64,000 bases of DNA, from positions 1 through 64,000 of the forward strand of contig JAGGAD010000006.1 of assembly GCA_017889625.1 (NCBI GenBank), given 5' to 3'. Under the pieces are notes generated by a model that was given only the letters and a program-made list of their open reading frames with translations, did no database searches and was not told the origin of the DNA. The position numbers were made by a program, and so were the translations under genes. Below are positions 35,614-43,888 of this stretch, one piece after another (the stretch's first letter is position 1; each line of letters begins with the position of its first letter). The DNA comes from Bacillota bacterium. Lineage in GTDB: Bacteria > Bacillota > Negativicutes > Sporomusales > CTSoil-080.

Positions 35614-36267
35614 TTATTTAGTATAAGCATCAGTGCTGTTCCAGCGCCATTGCCAGTTAGCTTCATAGGTATCTGCTAATTTGGTATTGTCATGGATAAT
35701 TAGACAATTTTCAGCATTGCTATGTTCCGCTGCGGCGGAAAAATTAAAGGAACCGGTGATTACGTCAACTCCGTCAATAATCATTATTTTGCTGTGGGCA
35801 ATTTGAAAGCCACGGTCTATTTTAAGTGGTATGCCGCTGTCAACAATAGAGTCAAGGCGGGCTTTTTCTTTTTTGCTGTTGGAAGAATCATTATTTTCAT
35901 CGGCATTACTTTTGTCAATAATAATCTTTACGTCTACGCCGCGTTTTTTTGCGTCAATCAGGGCTTTAATAATTTCATTGGAAGTGAAGCTGTAGGCTTG
36001 GACGTGAATGGTTTTTTTTGCGGCATTCAATTCGCCGATTAGCATGTTGGTTATGCCCCCTTCGGGGCTAAAAGCCACGTCAATTGAGCCAACGGCAGGA
36101 ACAGTGTGAACTCCTTTCAGATTGTCGGGCATGGTATCAACTTTATGGGATGGTTGAGCTTGGCTAGTTTTGAATTGGTCTTTACTGCAACCGACAATGA
36201 CTCCAGCGCTAAAGACGATAAAAATTGCTAGGGTGGTTAATAAATATTTTTTCGTTAATGATGACAT
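35614..36267 (-). CDS. Phospholipase D-like lipoprotein (single HKD motif)
   Basis: A 217-aa exported protein with a lipoprotein-type signal, a hydrophobic stretch ending VIVGC with Cys27. One HKD catalytic block is complete: H158, K160, D165 and then GSFNFS, with AENC following. A single HKD suggests a homodimeric Nuc-type nuclease or phosphodiesterase of the PLDc_2 group. The ATG follows AGGAGG. The surface location is inferred. Either nucleic acid or phospholipid could be the substrate. Confidence 0.8.
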   Translation of the reverse strand: MSSLTKKYLLTTLAIFIVFSAGVIVGCSKDQFKTSQAQPSHKVDTMPDNLKGVHTVPAVGSIDVAFSPEGGITNMLIGELNAAKKTIHVQAYSFTSNEIIKALIDAKKRGVDVKIIIDKSNADENNDSSNSKKEKARLDSIVDSGIPLKIDRGFQIAHSKIMIIDGVDVITGSFNFSAAAEHSNAENCLIIHDNTKLADTYEANWQWRWNSTDAYTK

Positions 36268-36325
36268 GCTTCGGTCCTCCTAATGTTCAATATTAATATC
36301 AAAATGTCTTTGATAGTAATATAAT

Positions 36326-37108
36326 TTAAAATGTTAATAGAAAGGTGAATTTGCTTTGATCGGTGTTCTGCTTATCCAGCGTTTGGGAGAGACCTTGAAA
36401 AGCGGTAAACGTGAGATTGTCAGTTATTCTATAGGTGGTTCCAAGGCGAAATCCTTTGGAATTGGCAAGATCTGAATATGTGCTGTAGTCGGAAACGGCG
36501 GTTGATTCAATATAGTGATAAGACAGGGATAAATCGGCTGAACCTTTGCGATTGGTGTTGTTGTATTTGGTGGTAACTAAGAGGCCGGTATGCAGTGTTG
36601 TTAAGTTGGCGGAGGTTTCAATACTAAGTAAGGTGTTTTTTGTAATTTCGTTTGTGGCGGTGATGCCGATGAATTCGTTGGTGGTTTTAAAATATGCAAA
36701 TTCCAGATTCAGGCGTTTATCGAAGTTTGCCAATATTTTAGTGGCAAATAAGTCTTGACCGTCATTGCCGAAAAAAAGAGATGCCCGTTTATTATCGTCG
36801 TTAAAGGTGGTTTTAAAATTAGGTATTCCCCACATTGCGGCGATCAGGCCGTCGTTACCTAATTGGTAAGGTTGTTTACCTAAAGTAAAAAACAGGTTGT
36901 TTTCTTGAATTTCTAAATATGGAGTGCCGTGAAGAATTGGCAATTTTCTATTTAAATCATGTTCGAAGTGATCAAGTGAGTGGGGCGACAGCTTAAACTG
37001 GTCGGTTAGGCGGCAGCTAAAACCGATGGGGGGCTGCGCAGCCGACGCTATATATAGATTAAAGGTTAGTGATATTGAAAGAAGTAGAGCGATGAATATT
37101 TTGGTCAT
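36326..37108 (-). CDS. Probable outer-membrane beta-barrel protein
   Basis: A 260-aa protein with a signal peptide (residues 1-24, ending near SAAQ) and a beta-strand-rich body ending in FTFLLTF, with a terminal Phe. Repeated amphipathic strands (LSLSYHYIES, FRLGTTYRITDNLTFTAFQG) resemble porin-like or YaiO/DUF-type barrels. The ATG at 37108 sits behind AGGGGGTG. The frame could extend to 37129, but that start is upstream of the ribosome site. Function unknown. Confidence 0.68.
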   Translation of the reverse strand: MTKIFIALLLSISLTFNLYIASAAQPPIGFSCRLTDQFKLSPHSLDHFEHDLNRKLPILHGTPYLEIQENNLFFTLGKQPYQLGNDGLIAAMWGIPNFKTTFNDDNKRASLFFGNDGQDLFATKILANFDKRLNLEFAYFKTTNEFIGITATNEITKNTLLSIETSANLTTLHTGLLVTTKYNNTNRKGSADLSLSYHYIESTAVSDYSTYSDLANSKGFRLGTTYRITDNLTFTAFQGLSQTLDKQNTDQSKFTFLLTF

Positions 37109-37405
37109 TAGTTGCACCCCCTGCATCAATTTAGTGACAATCTAGTAATAGTGCAAAAGAATTGGATAATTGGTGATAAATCGTGCAGGAAAACTTTATT
37201 ATAATTCGCGGTTTTTTTAAAAAAACCTCTTAAGCTATGTAAAGCGTATTATAGGAATTAGTTGGAGACGAGTAGCGTGGGAGTTGAGGGCATTGTAATG
37301 GGAAATTGCACCGTAATAATATCAACTTTAGTATCTTTGCACCATAAATTGGCCGGGGGCATATTATGTAATAGATAAACCAAGTAGCTTGAAAGGAGGG
37401 TTCAA
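37109..37405. other. Divergent promoter region with perfect palindrome
   Basis: The 297-base gap between divergent genes contains GGTTTTTTTAAAAAAACC (37210-37227), an 18-bp perfect palindrome. The minus-strand ORF that runs across this region continues into the coding repeats and is a shadow. No sigma-factor promoter is clear to me. Confidence 0.35.
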
Positions 37406-37828
37406 ATGTCTGATCAAGACTATGAATGGGGTAATCCCGACTTAGAAGAATGGCAGGATGAAGAAGGAGAAGAAGAACGCCAAGTATGTTATCCAACTGG
37501 TTGCTATCCTCGTCAATGTTATCCGCAACAAAAATGTTTCCCTCGGCAGTGTGCTCCACGGTATTGTTATCCACGGCAGTGCTATCCAACTCAGCAATGT
37601 TATCCGCGAGAGTGTGCTCCGCGGTATTGTTATCCACGGCAGTGTTACCCAAGACAGTGCTATCCGCGGCAACATGGACAGTGCTATCCAGGGCAGCAGG
37701 AGAATAATTGGCAAGGCCAGGAAGAATGGCAGGGTCAAGGCCAGTGTTATCCAGGGAAACACGGTCAGCATCAAGGAGCTGGATCCAAGTCGTGTGCTCC
37801 AGCTAGTAGCGGTACATCACAAGGTTAA
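37406..37828 (+). CDS. Cys-rich pentapeptide-repeat protein, likely spore coat
   Basis: A 140-aa protein with an acidic start, then repeats of the pentapeptide CYPRQ and its variants (CYPTG, CAPRY, CYPTQ), then a Gln/Gly tail. I count 15 Cys. A longer unit CAPRYCYPRQCYP occurs twice. The ATG follows AAAGGAGGGTTC. Such Cys/Tyr/Pro proteins suit disulfide and dityrosine cross-linking in the spore coat, which is inference. Other frames are also open through the DNA repeats and are shadows. Confidence 0.65.
   Translation: MSDQDYEWGNPDLEEWQDEEGEEERQVCYPTGCYPRQCYPQQKCFPRQCAPRYCYPRQCYPTQQCYPRECAPRYCYPRQCYPRQCYPRQHGQCYPGQQENNWQGQEEWQGQGQCYPGKHGQHQGAGSKSCAPASSGTSQG
37486..37700 (+). repeat. Short coding tandem repeats (15-bp period)
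   Basis: The 15-base unit encoding CYPRQ recurs with variation. A longer near-identical block around 37549-37592 recurs around 37612-37655. Repeats of this sort can change length by slippage. Confidence 0.7.
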
Positions 37829-37903
37829 TGGTTGAGAGCAATAAGTCTTAGTAGATTTACTGATATATTACAAAAATAAAATCTGGCTACAATATGGAAA
37901 AGC

Positions 37904-37940
37904 AAAACCCGCTTAGAACGTTATGTTTTAAGCGGGTTTT
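37904..37940. terminator. Bidirectional terminator
   Basis: AAAACCCGCTTA (37904-37915) pairs with TAAGCGGGTTTT (37929-37940) between convergent genes. Confidence 0.75.
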
Positions 37941-37947
37941 GACTAGG

Positions 37948-38130
37948 TTACGGTAAAGCTTCTAATTTCTCTTTGATCTTTGTAGCGTCTAGGGCTTCGG
38001 CTTCGGCAAAGTGACTATACATTTTAGATACAGCCTGATCGTTAATTTGGTCGGCATAAGTCTGATAATCGCGCACTAATTCTTGCTTTTTGGTCAGTGT
38101 TGTACGCAGCGTTGCTTTAAGGTCAAGCAT
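37948..38130 (-). CDS. Small helical protein (60 aa), unknown
   Basis: A 60-aa, mostly helical soluble protein (LKATLRTTLTKKQELVRDYQTYADQ, then KMYSHFAEAEALDATKIKEKL). The Tyr/Glu/His spacing resembles half of a ferritin-like or coat-associated helical hairpin, but it is too short for certainty. A clear AAGGAGGTG ribosome site precedes the ATG. It is convergent with the Cys-rich gene and divergent from the DD-carboxypeptidase gene. Confidence 0.55.
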   Translation of the reverse strand: MLDLKATLRTTLTKKQELVRDYQTYADQINDQAVSKMYSHFAEAEALDATKIKEKLEALP

Positions 38131-38197
38131 TTTTAAGATTCACCTCCTTAGACTAGGTATATTGTGCCCAACCGGTTCATAAGAATGTATGTAGCCT

Positions 38198-38226
38198 TTG
38201 ACGTTTGGGAAAAACATATGTATAAT
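38198..38226 (+). promoter_or_regulatory. SigmaA promoter for DD-carboxypeptidase gene
   Basis: TTGACG (38198-38203), a 17-base spacer and TATAAT (38221-38226), 39 bases before the start codon. A near-consensus vegetative promoter. Confidence 0.7.
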
Positions 38227-38265
38227 GTAAACTGTTTTTGTAAGCTTTTTTAGAAAGGGATATTA

Positions 38266-39405
38266 ATGTTAAAACGAACAATTATTCTTTTACTAGCTTG
38301 CACGGTTTCTTTTTCGTCAGTGGTTATGGCATCTGATGCGCCTGTGTTGACGGCAAAGTCGGCAATTGTGATTGAAGCAACTACCGGTAGAGTTTTGTAT
38401 GCACACAACGCTGAAGAAATGAGGTACCCTGCCAGTACAACAAAAATGATGACATTGATTGTTGCACTTGAAAATGGTAATTTAAATGATCTGGTTACAG
38501 CAAGTGTTAAAGCCTCGGAAACTGAGGGGTCGTCCCTAGAATTGGCACCGGGTGAACAGCTTAAATTGGTTGATATGCTGTACGGAATGATGCTGGTGTC
38601 CGGTAATGATGCAACGGTAGCGGTGGCTGAGCATATTGGTGGATCAGTGGAAAACTTTGCTAAAATGATGACTGATAAAGCTCATGCAATTGGTGCAGTT
38701 AATACTAATTTCACCAATACCAGCGGCCTTCCCGATCCCAAGCATTATACTACAGCAGCTGATTTAGCAAAAATTGCTGCCTATGGCTATAAGAATCCGA
38801 TGTTTGCTCGCATTGTAGGTACGGAACATGTTATTCTTCCTTGGGCTGGTAAACCTAATAATCGTGATTTATACAATGAGAACAGGATGTTGTGGTTGTA
38901 TAAGGGTGGTAATGGGGTCAAGACTGGGTATACTGATGCTGCGGGACGTTGCCTTGTGTCTGGCGCTAAGCAGAATGATATTCAACTGGTGGCCGTTGTT
39001 TTAGACAGTGATACCATGTGGGATGATTCGATAAAGTTGTTGGATTATGGGTTTAGTCAGCTTAAGCCGGTCGAGGTTGTAAATAAGGGTGATATATTTA
39101 AAACGGTTAAGGTTAATTCCGGTAAGACCGAGTATATTCGCCTTGAAACGCTTAATTCGGTAGTGCTTCCGGTGAACTCAGATGGTTCAGATAACTATAC
39201 AACAGTGATTGATGCTCCGGAACGGGTAGAGGCACCAGTGGCTAAAGGGGCGAAAATAGGAAAAGTGAAGGTGTTGTATAATAATACTGAAGTTACATCG
39301 GTAGATTTAGTTGCCGCCGATTCAGCGGACCGGAAATCTTTTTTTGGTAGTGTATGGAACACTGTTTGGGGCTTTTTCACTTATGTAACTAAAATTTTTG
39401 CCTGA
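38266..39405 (+). CDS. D-alanyl-D-alanine carboxypeptidase (second paralogue)
   Basis: A 379-aa class C PBP with a signal peptide (residues 1-22). Its motifs are S57-T-T-K60, SGND, and KTG in VKTGYTDAAGRC, followed by a C-terminal beta domain and hydrophobic tail. It is shorter at the N-terminus than the dacF product at 8607. The near-consensus SigmaA promoter suggests vegetative expression, in contrast to dacF. It precedes spmAB, as dacB does in Bacillus, but a terminator separates them. Confidence 0.87.
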   Translation: MLKRTIILLLACTVSFSSVVMASDAPVLTAKSAIVIEATTGRVLYAHNAEEMRYPASTTKMMTLIVALENGNLNDLVTASVKASETEGSSLELAPGEQLKLVDMLYGMMLVSGNDATVAVAEHIGGSVENFAKMMTDKAHAIGAVNTNFTNTSGLPDPKHYTTAADLAKIAAYGYKNPMFARIVGTEHVILPWAGKPNNRDLYNENRMLWLYKGGNGVKTGYTDAAGRCLVSGAKQNDIQLVAVVLDSDTMWDDSIKLLDYGFSQLKPVEVVNKGDIFKTVKVNSGKTEYIRLETLNSVVLPVNSDGSDNYTTVIDAPERVEAPVAKGAKIGKVKVLYNNTEVTSVDLVAADSADRKSFFGSVWNTVWGFFTYVTKIFA

Positions 39406-39437
39406 AAAAAAGCATCGCATTATGCGGTGCTTTTTTT
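39405..39437 (+). terminator. Terminator before spmA
   Basis: GCATCGCAT pairs with ATGCGGTGC (one G-T pair), flanked by seven A at 5' and seven T at 3'. Confidence 0.7.
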
Positions 39438-39499
39438 CTAATATACGGTGTTGTTCTAGTGGTGAGAATTTTATCATACCCTCTATGGGAGGGAGGCGT

Positions 39500-40096
39500 A
39501 TGGTTAATTACATCTGGGTGTTGCTTATGGCTGGCGGAATTATTTATGCCGCACTCAATGGCCGGATTGATTTTGTAACGCATAGTGCGATAAATGCGGC
39601 GGAGACTGCCGTCAGCTTGTCGTTTAAACTTATTGGTATTATGTGTTTATGGCTGGGAATTCTTAAAATCGCCGAGGCTGCAGGAATGGTGCGCGCCATT
39701 GCAAAGCTTATTGGCCCGATTATTAGGTATATTTTTCCCAGTGTGCCACGCGGACATCCTGCAATGGGCGCTATTATTATGACCGTGAGTGCTAATATGC
39801 TAGGCCTTGGTAATGCAGTTACGCCGTTGGGAATAAAGGCAATGAACGAATTGCAGAAGCTCAATAAAGAAAAGAAATCGGCAACTGAGGCGATGTGCAC
39901 GATGCTGGCGCTTTGTACTACAGGTTTTACTTTAGTGCCTACTACGATTATTGCTCTTAGATCTGCAGCTGGTTCAGTTAATCCGACGGAAATAGTTGGT
40001 TCGACAATAGTGGTAAGTTTTTTGGCTACGGTTGTCGCTTTGACGGCTGACCGTGTTTGCCGCGCGGTGTTCGCGCTTTCTAAAGGGAGGCGGTAG
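39500..40096 (+). CDS. spmA: Spore maturation protein A
   Basis: A 198-aa membrane protein with a Gate/nucleoside-recognition domain. Conserved segments are NGRIDFVTHSAINAAETAVS and AIIMTVSANMLGLGNAVTP. SpmA and SpmB together are required for full dehydration of the spore core. The ATG at 39500 follows GGGAGGCG. The stop is one base before the spmB start, so coupling is likely. Confidence 0.92.
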   Translation: MVNYIWVLLMAGGIIYAALNGRIDFVTHSAINAAETAVSLSFKLIGIMCLWLGILKIAEAAGMVRAIAKLIGPIIRYIFPSVPRGHPAMGAIIMTVSANMLGLGNAVTPLGIKAMNELQKLNKEKKSATEAMCTMLALCTTGFTLVPTTIIALRSAAGSVNPTEIVGSTIVVSFLATVVALTADRVCRAVFALSKGRR

Positions 40097-40097
40097 C

Positions 40098-40628
40098 ATG
40101 ACAGAGCTGTGTAACCAACTCTCTGTTTGGGCGATACCGCTTATTTTATTGATTATCCCACTGGCGGGACTAGTTAGACGGGTAAGAGTTTATGAAGCTT
40201 TTGTCGAAGGTGCTGCCGAGGGGTTTTCTAATGCTATAAGGATTATGCCGTTTTTAGTGGCAATGATGGTGGCAATAAGTATTTTTCGTGATTCTGGAGC
40301 ATTGGATGAATGTGTTGCGTTATTAAAACCGTTACTGCTTAAGGCTGGAATTCCCGTTGAACTAGTACCGCTGGCGATCATGCGTCCGCTATCGGGAACC
40401 GGGGCGATTGGGCTGGCCAGTGAACTTTTAAATACTCAGGGGCCTGATTCCTTGGTGGGAAGAATTGCATCGACGGTGATAGGCAGTACGGATACTACTT
40501 TTTACATTTTGACAGTGTATTTTGGATCAGTTGGCGTAATTAATCCGCGTTATTCAATTTTGGTGGGGCTTATCGGTGATTTGTTTGGATTTATTGGTTC
40601 GGTTTTTATTTGTAAAATGCTATTTTAG
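40098..40628 (+). CDS. spmB: Spore maturation protein B
   Basis: A 176-aa membrane protein of the SpmB family, paralogous in fold to SpmA. MRPLSGTGAIGLASELL and GSTDTTFYILTVYFG are characteristic. The ATG at 40098 follows AAAGGGAGGCGG. It pairs with spmA and ends at a strong terminator. Length is normal. Confidence 0.92.
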   Translation: MTELCNQLSVWAIPLILLIIPLAGLVRRVRVYEAFVEGAAEGFSNAIRIMPFLVAMMVAISIFRDSGALDECVALLKPLLLKAGIPVELVPLAIMRPLSGTGAIGLASELLNTQGPDSLVGRIASTVIGSTDTTFYILTVYFGSVGVINPRYSILVGLIGDLFGFIGSVFICKMLF

Positions 40629-40636
40629 GTTTGTGA

Positions 40637-40682
40637 TAATAGGTAGGGCTACCGTGGTAGAACGGTAACCCTACCTATTTTA
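40637..40682 (+). terminator. Terminator after spmB
   Basis: AATAGGTAGGG pairs with CCCTACCTATT, with an inner ACCGT/ACGGT stem, then TTTATT. Confidence 0.8.
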
Positions 40683-40786
40683 TTACTATTTGAATTTGCT
40701 ATGGATAAAGCAAGCTCTTGGAGTGGCACTTCGCGCAGGTCGGAATAAACTGTAGTGTGATTAGAATAGCGGATGGGGGGAAGTTG

Positions 40787-42067
40787 ATGATCAAGGTAGT
40801 GGTTGCCGGAGGCGGGTGGTCTGGTTGCGCGGCGGCTTTAGCGGCAGCGAAGGCCGGTGCACAGGTGCTCATTCTGGAACGTACGGATATGTTGCTTGGC
40901 ACCGGACTGGTAGGAGGAATATTCCGTAATAACGGTCGCTATACGGCGGCTGAAGAAGCCATCGCCATGGGGGGCGGTGATTTGTTTGTGGCTATGGATG
41001 CAAATACCAGGCATAAAGGAGTTAATTTTCCCGGTCACCAGCATGCATCTTTTTACGACGTGTGTAATATCGAGCCATTAGTGAAACGAGTGCTTCAAAA
41101 TTATAATATAGAAATCAGAACTAAGGCACGCGTAGTCGATGTTCAAAAGTATGCGAAAACCATTCAGTCAGTGACGCTGGACTCTGGTGAAGTTATAACT
41201 GGAGATGTTTTTGTAGATACAACCGGAACCTCTGGGCCAATGGGGAATTGTCTGAAGTATGGTAATGGTTGTTCTATGTGTATTTTGCGTTGCCCGACTT
41301 TTGGCCCGCGGTTGAGCCTTTGTGCTAAAGCTCAGGTGAAAGAGTTTATGGGGCAAAAAACTGATGGTTCATTTGGAGCGATGAGCGGCTCTTGTAAATT
41401 GAACAAGGAGTCGCTTAATTTAACCTTGCGGGAAAAATTGAACCGGGATGGTACTGTGGTTTTGCCAGTACCGGCTAATCTTGTTAAAAGCAGTAACCTT
41501 GGCAAGAAAGCTTGCTCGCAGTATGCGTTGCCGGAGTATGCTGAGAATTTGGTGCTAATTGATACCGGGCATGTAAAGATGATGACTTCCTATTTTCCGT
41601 TAAGAGATTTAAGGACGATACCTGGTCTTGAGAATGCCCGTTACGAGGATCCTTATGGTGGTGGGGTAGGAAATTCGGTGAGGTATATGGGAATTGCCCC
41701 ATGTAATAATAGTATGAAGGTTGACGGTGTGGATAATTTGTTTTGCGCCGGAGAAAAATTCGGGGTACTTGTTGGGCATACGGAAGCGATTGTAACCGGA
41801 CTTTTAGCGGGGAATAATGCTGTCCGGAATATTTTGGATATGCAATATCTGGAATTGCCGCGGTCGTTGGTTGTGGGAGATTTTATAGCATTTGTTCATG
41901 AACAGATGGTAAGTGATGCTGGGCTGAGATTGCGTTATACTTTTTCGGGATCGGTTTATTTTGAACGAATGAAAGCAATGGGAGTATATACTGTGGACGG
42001 AGCGGAAATTGAGAAGCGTGTAGAAAAAGCAGGGTTAATCGATATTTACAGTCGGTGTTTGGTTTAA
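40787..42067 (+). CDS. GidA-like FAD-dependent oxidoreductase
   Basis: A 426-aa flavoprotein. A Rossmann dinucleotide motif (VVAGGGWSGCAAALAAAKAG, residues 4-23) leads. The C-terminal NLFCAGEKFGVLVGHTEAIV segment resembles the FAD-binding end of GidA/MnmG-type proteins. A Cys cluster CSMCILRCPTFGPRLSLC lies near residues 163-180. The size and Cys cluster differ from MnmG. It sits 15 bases before a PyrK-like gene, and the two probably form an electron-transfer pair. The substrate is unknown. The ATG follows GGGGGG. Confidence 0.75.
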   Translation: MIKVVVAGGGWSGCAAALAAAKAGAQVLILERTDMLLGTGLVGGIFRNNGRYTAAEEAIAMGGGDLFVAMDANTRHKGVNFPGHQHASFYDVCNIEPLVKRVLQNYNIEIRTKARVVDVQKYAKTIQSVTLDSGEVITGDVFVDTTGTSGPMGNCLKYGNGCSMCILRCPTFGPRLSLCAKAQVKEFMGQKTDGSFGAMSGSCKLNKESLNLTLREKLNRDGTVVLPVPANLVKSSNLGKKACSQYALPEYAENLVLIDTGHVKMMTSYFPLRDLRTIPGLENARYEDPYGGGVGNSVRYMGIAPCNNSMKVDGVDNLFCAGEKFGVLVGHTEAIVTGLLAGNNAVRNILDMQYLELPRSLVVGDFIAFVHEQMVSDAGLRLRYTFSGSVYFERMKAMGVYTVDGAEIEKRVEKAGLIDIYSRCLV

Positions 42068-42082
42068 AGGAGGGAATAACAA

Positions 42083-43054
42083 GTGCAACAAAAGTTAAAC
42101 GTCAGTTGCATTGACCTACACTCGCCGTATTGCCCGTGCATGTTGGCAGAAACAAATCATTGTATTATGTGCAGCCAATTACGAGGTCAATCAACTTGTG
42201 ATTGTAATTGGTCGGGCCTGTGCATATTGTATGAAAAACACTGGCAGCCGAAAATTTGCAGTAGTGAGCAGCCTACGGTTAGAATTGAAATGGAGACAAA
42301 TATTTCCCGGAAAGAGCTTATTGCTAACAATGCTTACTTGTTGGAATTTACGGTTAATGAGGCGCTGGCAGAAGAACTTACGAAAACTGGAGCATTTGTT
42401 TTTCTTAGGCAGCCGAATGATCCTGAGTATTTTCATTTTCCGGTGGGAGTAATGAATATAACCGGGCAGTTGGTTCAAGTTGCTGTTGAAGATACAGGTC
42501 CCAAGACAAATCGTTTATTAACTTCAAATAATGATCGTATTTTTGTGCGTGGGCCTTATTATAATGGCATACTTGGGCAACCTTGGATTGATAATATTAC
42601 TTGTGGTACAATAATACTGGCAACCGGAGGAATGGGGCAGGCTCCGGCACTGGCAATCGGAAATAAGTTGTTAGCGAATAAAAATGATGTTATTGTTATT
42701 GTGGCTCCCGGTAAAGTTGGAGAAATTTTCATTGGCCAAAAGTTGCGGGAGTTAGGGGCTACAGTTTATGCTGTGGATTCTTTACGGAGGTCGGGGCTGG
42801 GGATTATTGAGCGCTTGTTTGAATCCGGGCGGAATATTGATTTGGTGGTAAGTACCGGACCAGATCAGCAGCATTGCAGTATTATTACGACAATGCAAAA
42901 TGCTGAGGTAAATATTCCGATGGCGGCTACCAATAATGCCACTATGTGTTGCGGCGAAGGTATTTGTGGCAGTTGTCAGCGAGAAACTGCAGATAATCGC
43001 ACGCTTAGAATGTGTAAAGTACAGGCTGATTTTACCCAGTTCGCACCTAGTTAA
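42083..43054 (+). CDS. PyrK-like FAD/NAD-binding reductase with Cys-rich N-terminus
   Basis: A 323-aa protein. Residues 9-47 carry eight Cys (9, 17, 19, 27, 30, 39, 41, 47), which could bind an Fe-S cluster. An FAD/NAD(P)-binding ferredoxin-reductase fold follows, including a GTIILATGGMGQAPALAIG NAD-binding segment. Near the C-terminus MCCGEGICGSCQRE supplies a [2Fe-2S] motif as in PyrK. No pyrD is adjacent. It likely passes electrons between NAD(P)H and the flavoprotein upstream. The GTG start follows AAGGAGGG. Confidence 0.8.
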   Translation: MQQKLNVSCIDLHSPYCPCMLAETNHCIMCSQLRGQSTCDCNWSGLCILYEKHWQPKICSSEQPTVRIEMETNISRKELIANNAYLLEFTVNEALAEELTKTGAFVFLRQPNDPEYFHFPVGVMNITGQLVQVAVEDTGPKTNRLLTSNNDRIFVRGPYYNGILGQPWIDNITCGTIILATGGMGQAPALAIGNKLLANKNDVIVIVAPGKVGEIFIGQKLRELGATVYAVDSLRRSGLGIIERLFESGRNIDLVVSTGPDQQHCSIITTMQNAEVNIPMAATNNATMCCGEGICGSCQRETADNRTLRMCKVQADFTQFAPS

Positions 43055-43073
43055 TTTAATTTAAGGAGTTTTT

Positions 43074-43808
43074 ATGTCGGAACGTTTGCAAAAAATTATT
43101 AGTCGAGCCGGGATTGCTTCCCGGCGTCATGCTGAAGATCTTATTGTAGGTGGCCGGGTCAAAGTTAATGGTAAAGTAGTAACTGAGCTGGGGTGTAAGG
43201 TCGACGCAAGAAGAGACCGGGTCGAGGTTGATGGTAATCTGCTGGCAAAAGAAAAAAACGTGTACATTTTGCTCTATAAACCTAAAGGTATTGTGTCTAC
43301 GGCGCAAGATCCTGAAGGTCGTAGAACAGTTACTGACCTTGTATCTGATATTCCTGAGCGGTTGTATCCGGTGGGACGGCTTGATTATAATACTGAAGGT
43401 CTGTTGCTTCTGACCAATGATGGTGATCTTACGCATGCGTTAACTCATCCAAGTAATAAAGTCTTTAAAACGTATGTTGCTGAGGTTGCCGGAATACCAA
43501 CTGAAGAGAAACTTGATAAGCTTCGGTTGGGTATTAAATTGGAAGATGGAGTAACAGCTCCGGCCAGAGTAAAAATTATGGATGTTAATAGGGAAAAAAA
43601 TGTGGCGAAAATCGAGATAATTATTCATGAAGGACGCAATCGGCAAATTAGACGAATGTTTGAAGCTATTGGTAATCCGGTTAATAAACTAAAACGGGTT
43701 CAATTAGCCTTTCTGACGTTGGAAGGATTGCGCCGGGGGCGGTATCGCCGTCTTGCAAATGAAGAGGTTGAATCATTAAAAAAATTAACGGATGAGCGGA
43801 AAGGTTAA
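43074..43808 (+). CDS. rluB: Ribosomal large subunit pseudouridine synthase B
   Basis: A 244-aa RsuA/RluB-family enzyme with an N-terminal S4 domain (residues 3-60) and the catalytic block GRLDYNTEGLLLLTNDG (about residues 102-118), including its Asp. EGRNRQIRRM is the second signature. It modifies 23S rRNA. The ATG follows AAGGAG. It is usually linked to scpB in Firmicutes, but here lies 22 kb away. Confidence 0.9.
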   Translation: MSERLQKIISRAGIASRRHAEDLIVGGRVKVNGKVVTELGCKVDARRDRVEVDGNLLAKEKNVYILLYKPKGIVSTAQDPEGRRTVTDLVSDIPERLYPVGRLDYNTEGLLLLTNDGDLTHALTHPSNKVFKTYVAEVAGIPTEEKLDKLRLGIKLEDGVTAPARVKIMDVNREKNVAKIEIIIHEGRNRQIRRMFEAIGNPVNKLKRVQLAFLTLEGLRRGRYRRLANEEVESLKKLTDERKG

Positions 43809-43888
43809 GGCCTAATAGAATAAGGCAAGCTAGGGCCGGGACTTTGTTTATATTGTAACGAGCTTTTTGGCGGCGAGGATGGGATTAA

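Noticed and set aside
37230-37774. Long ORFs in other frames across the CYPRQ repeats
   Set aside because: Repeats with a 15-base period keep all frames open; composition and ribosome site support only the plus-strand frame at 37406.
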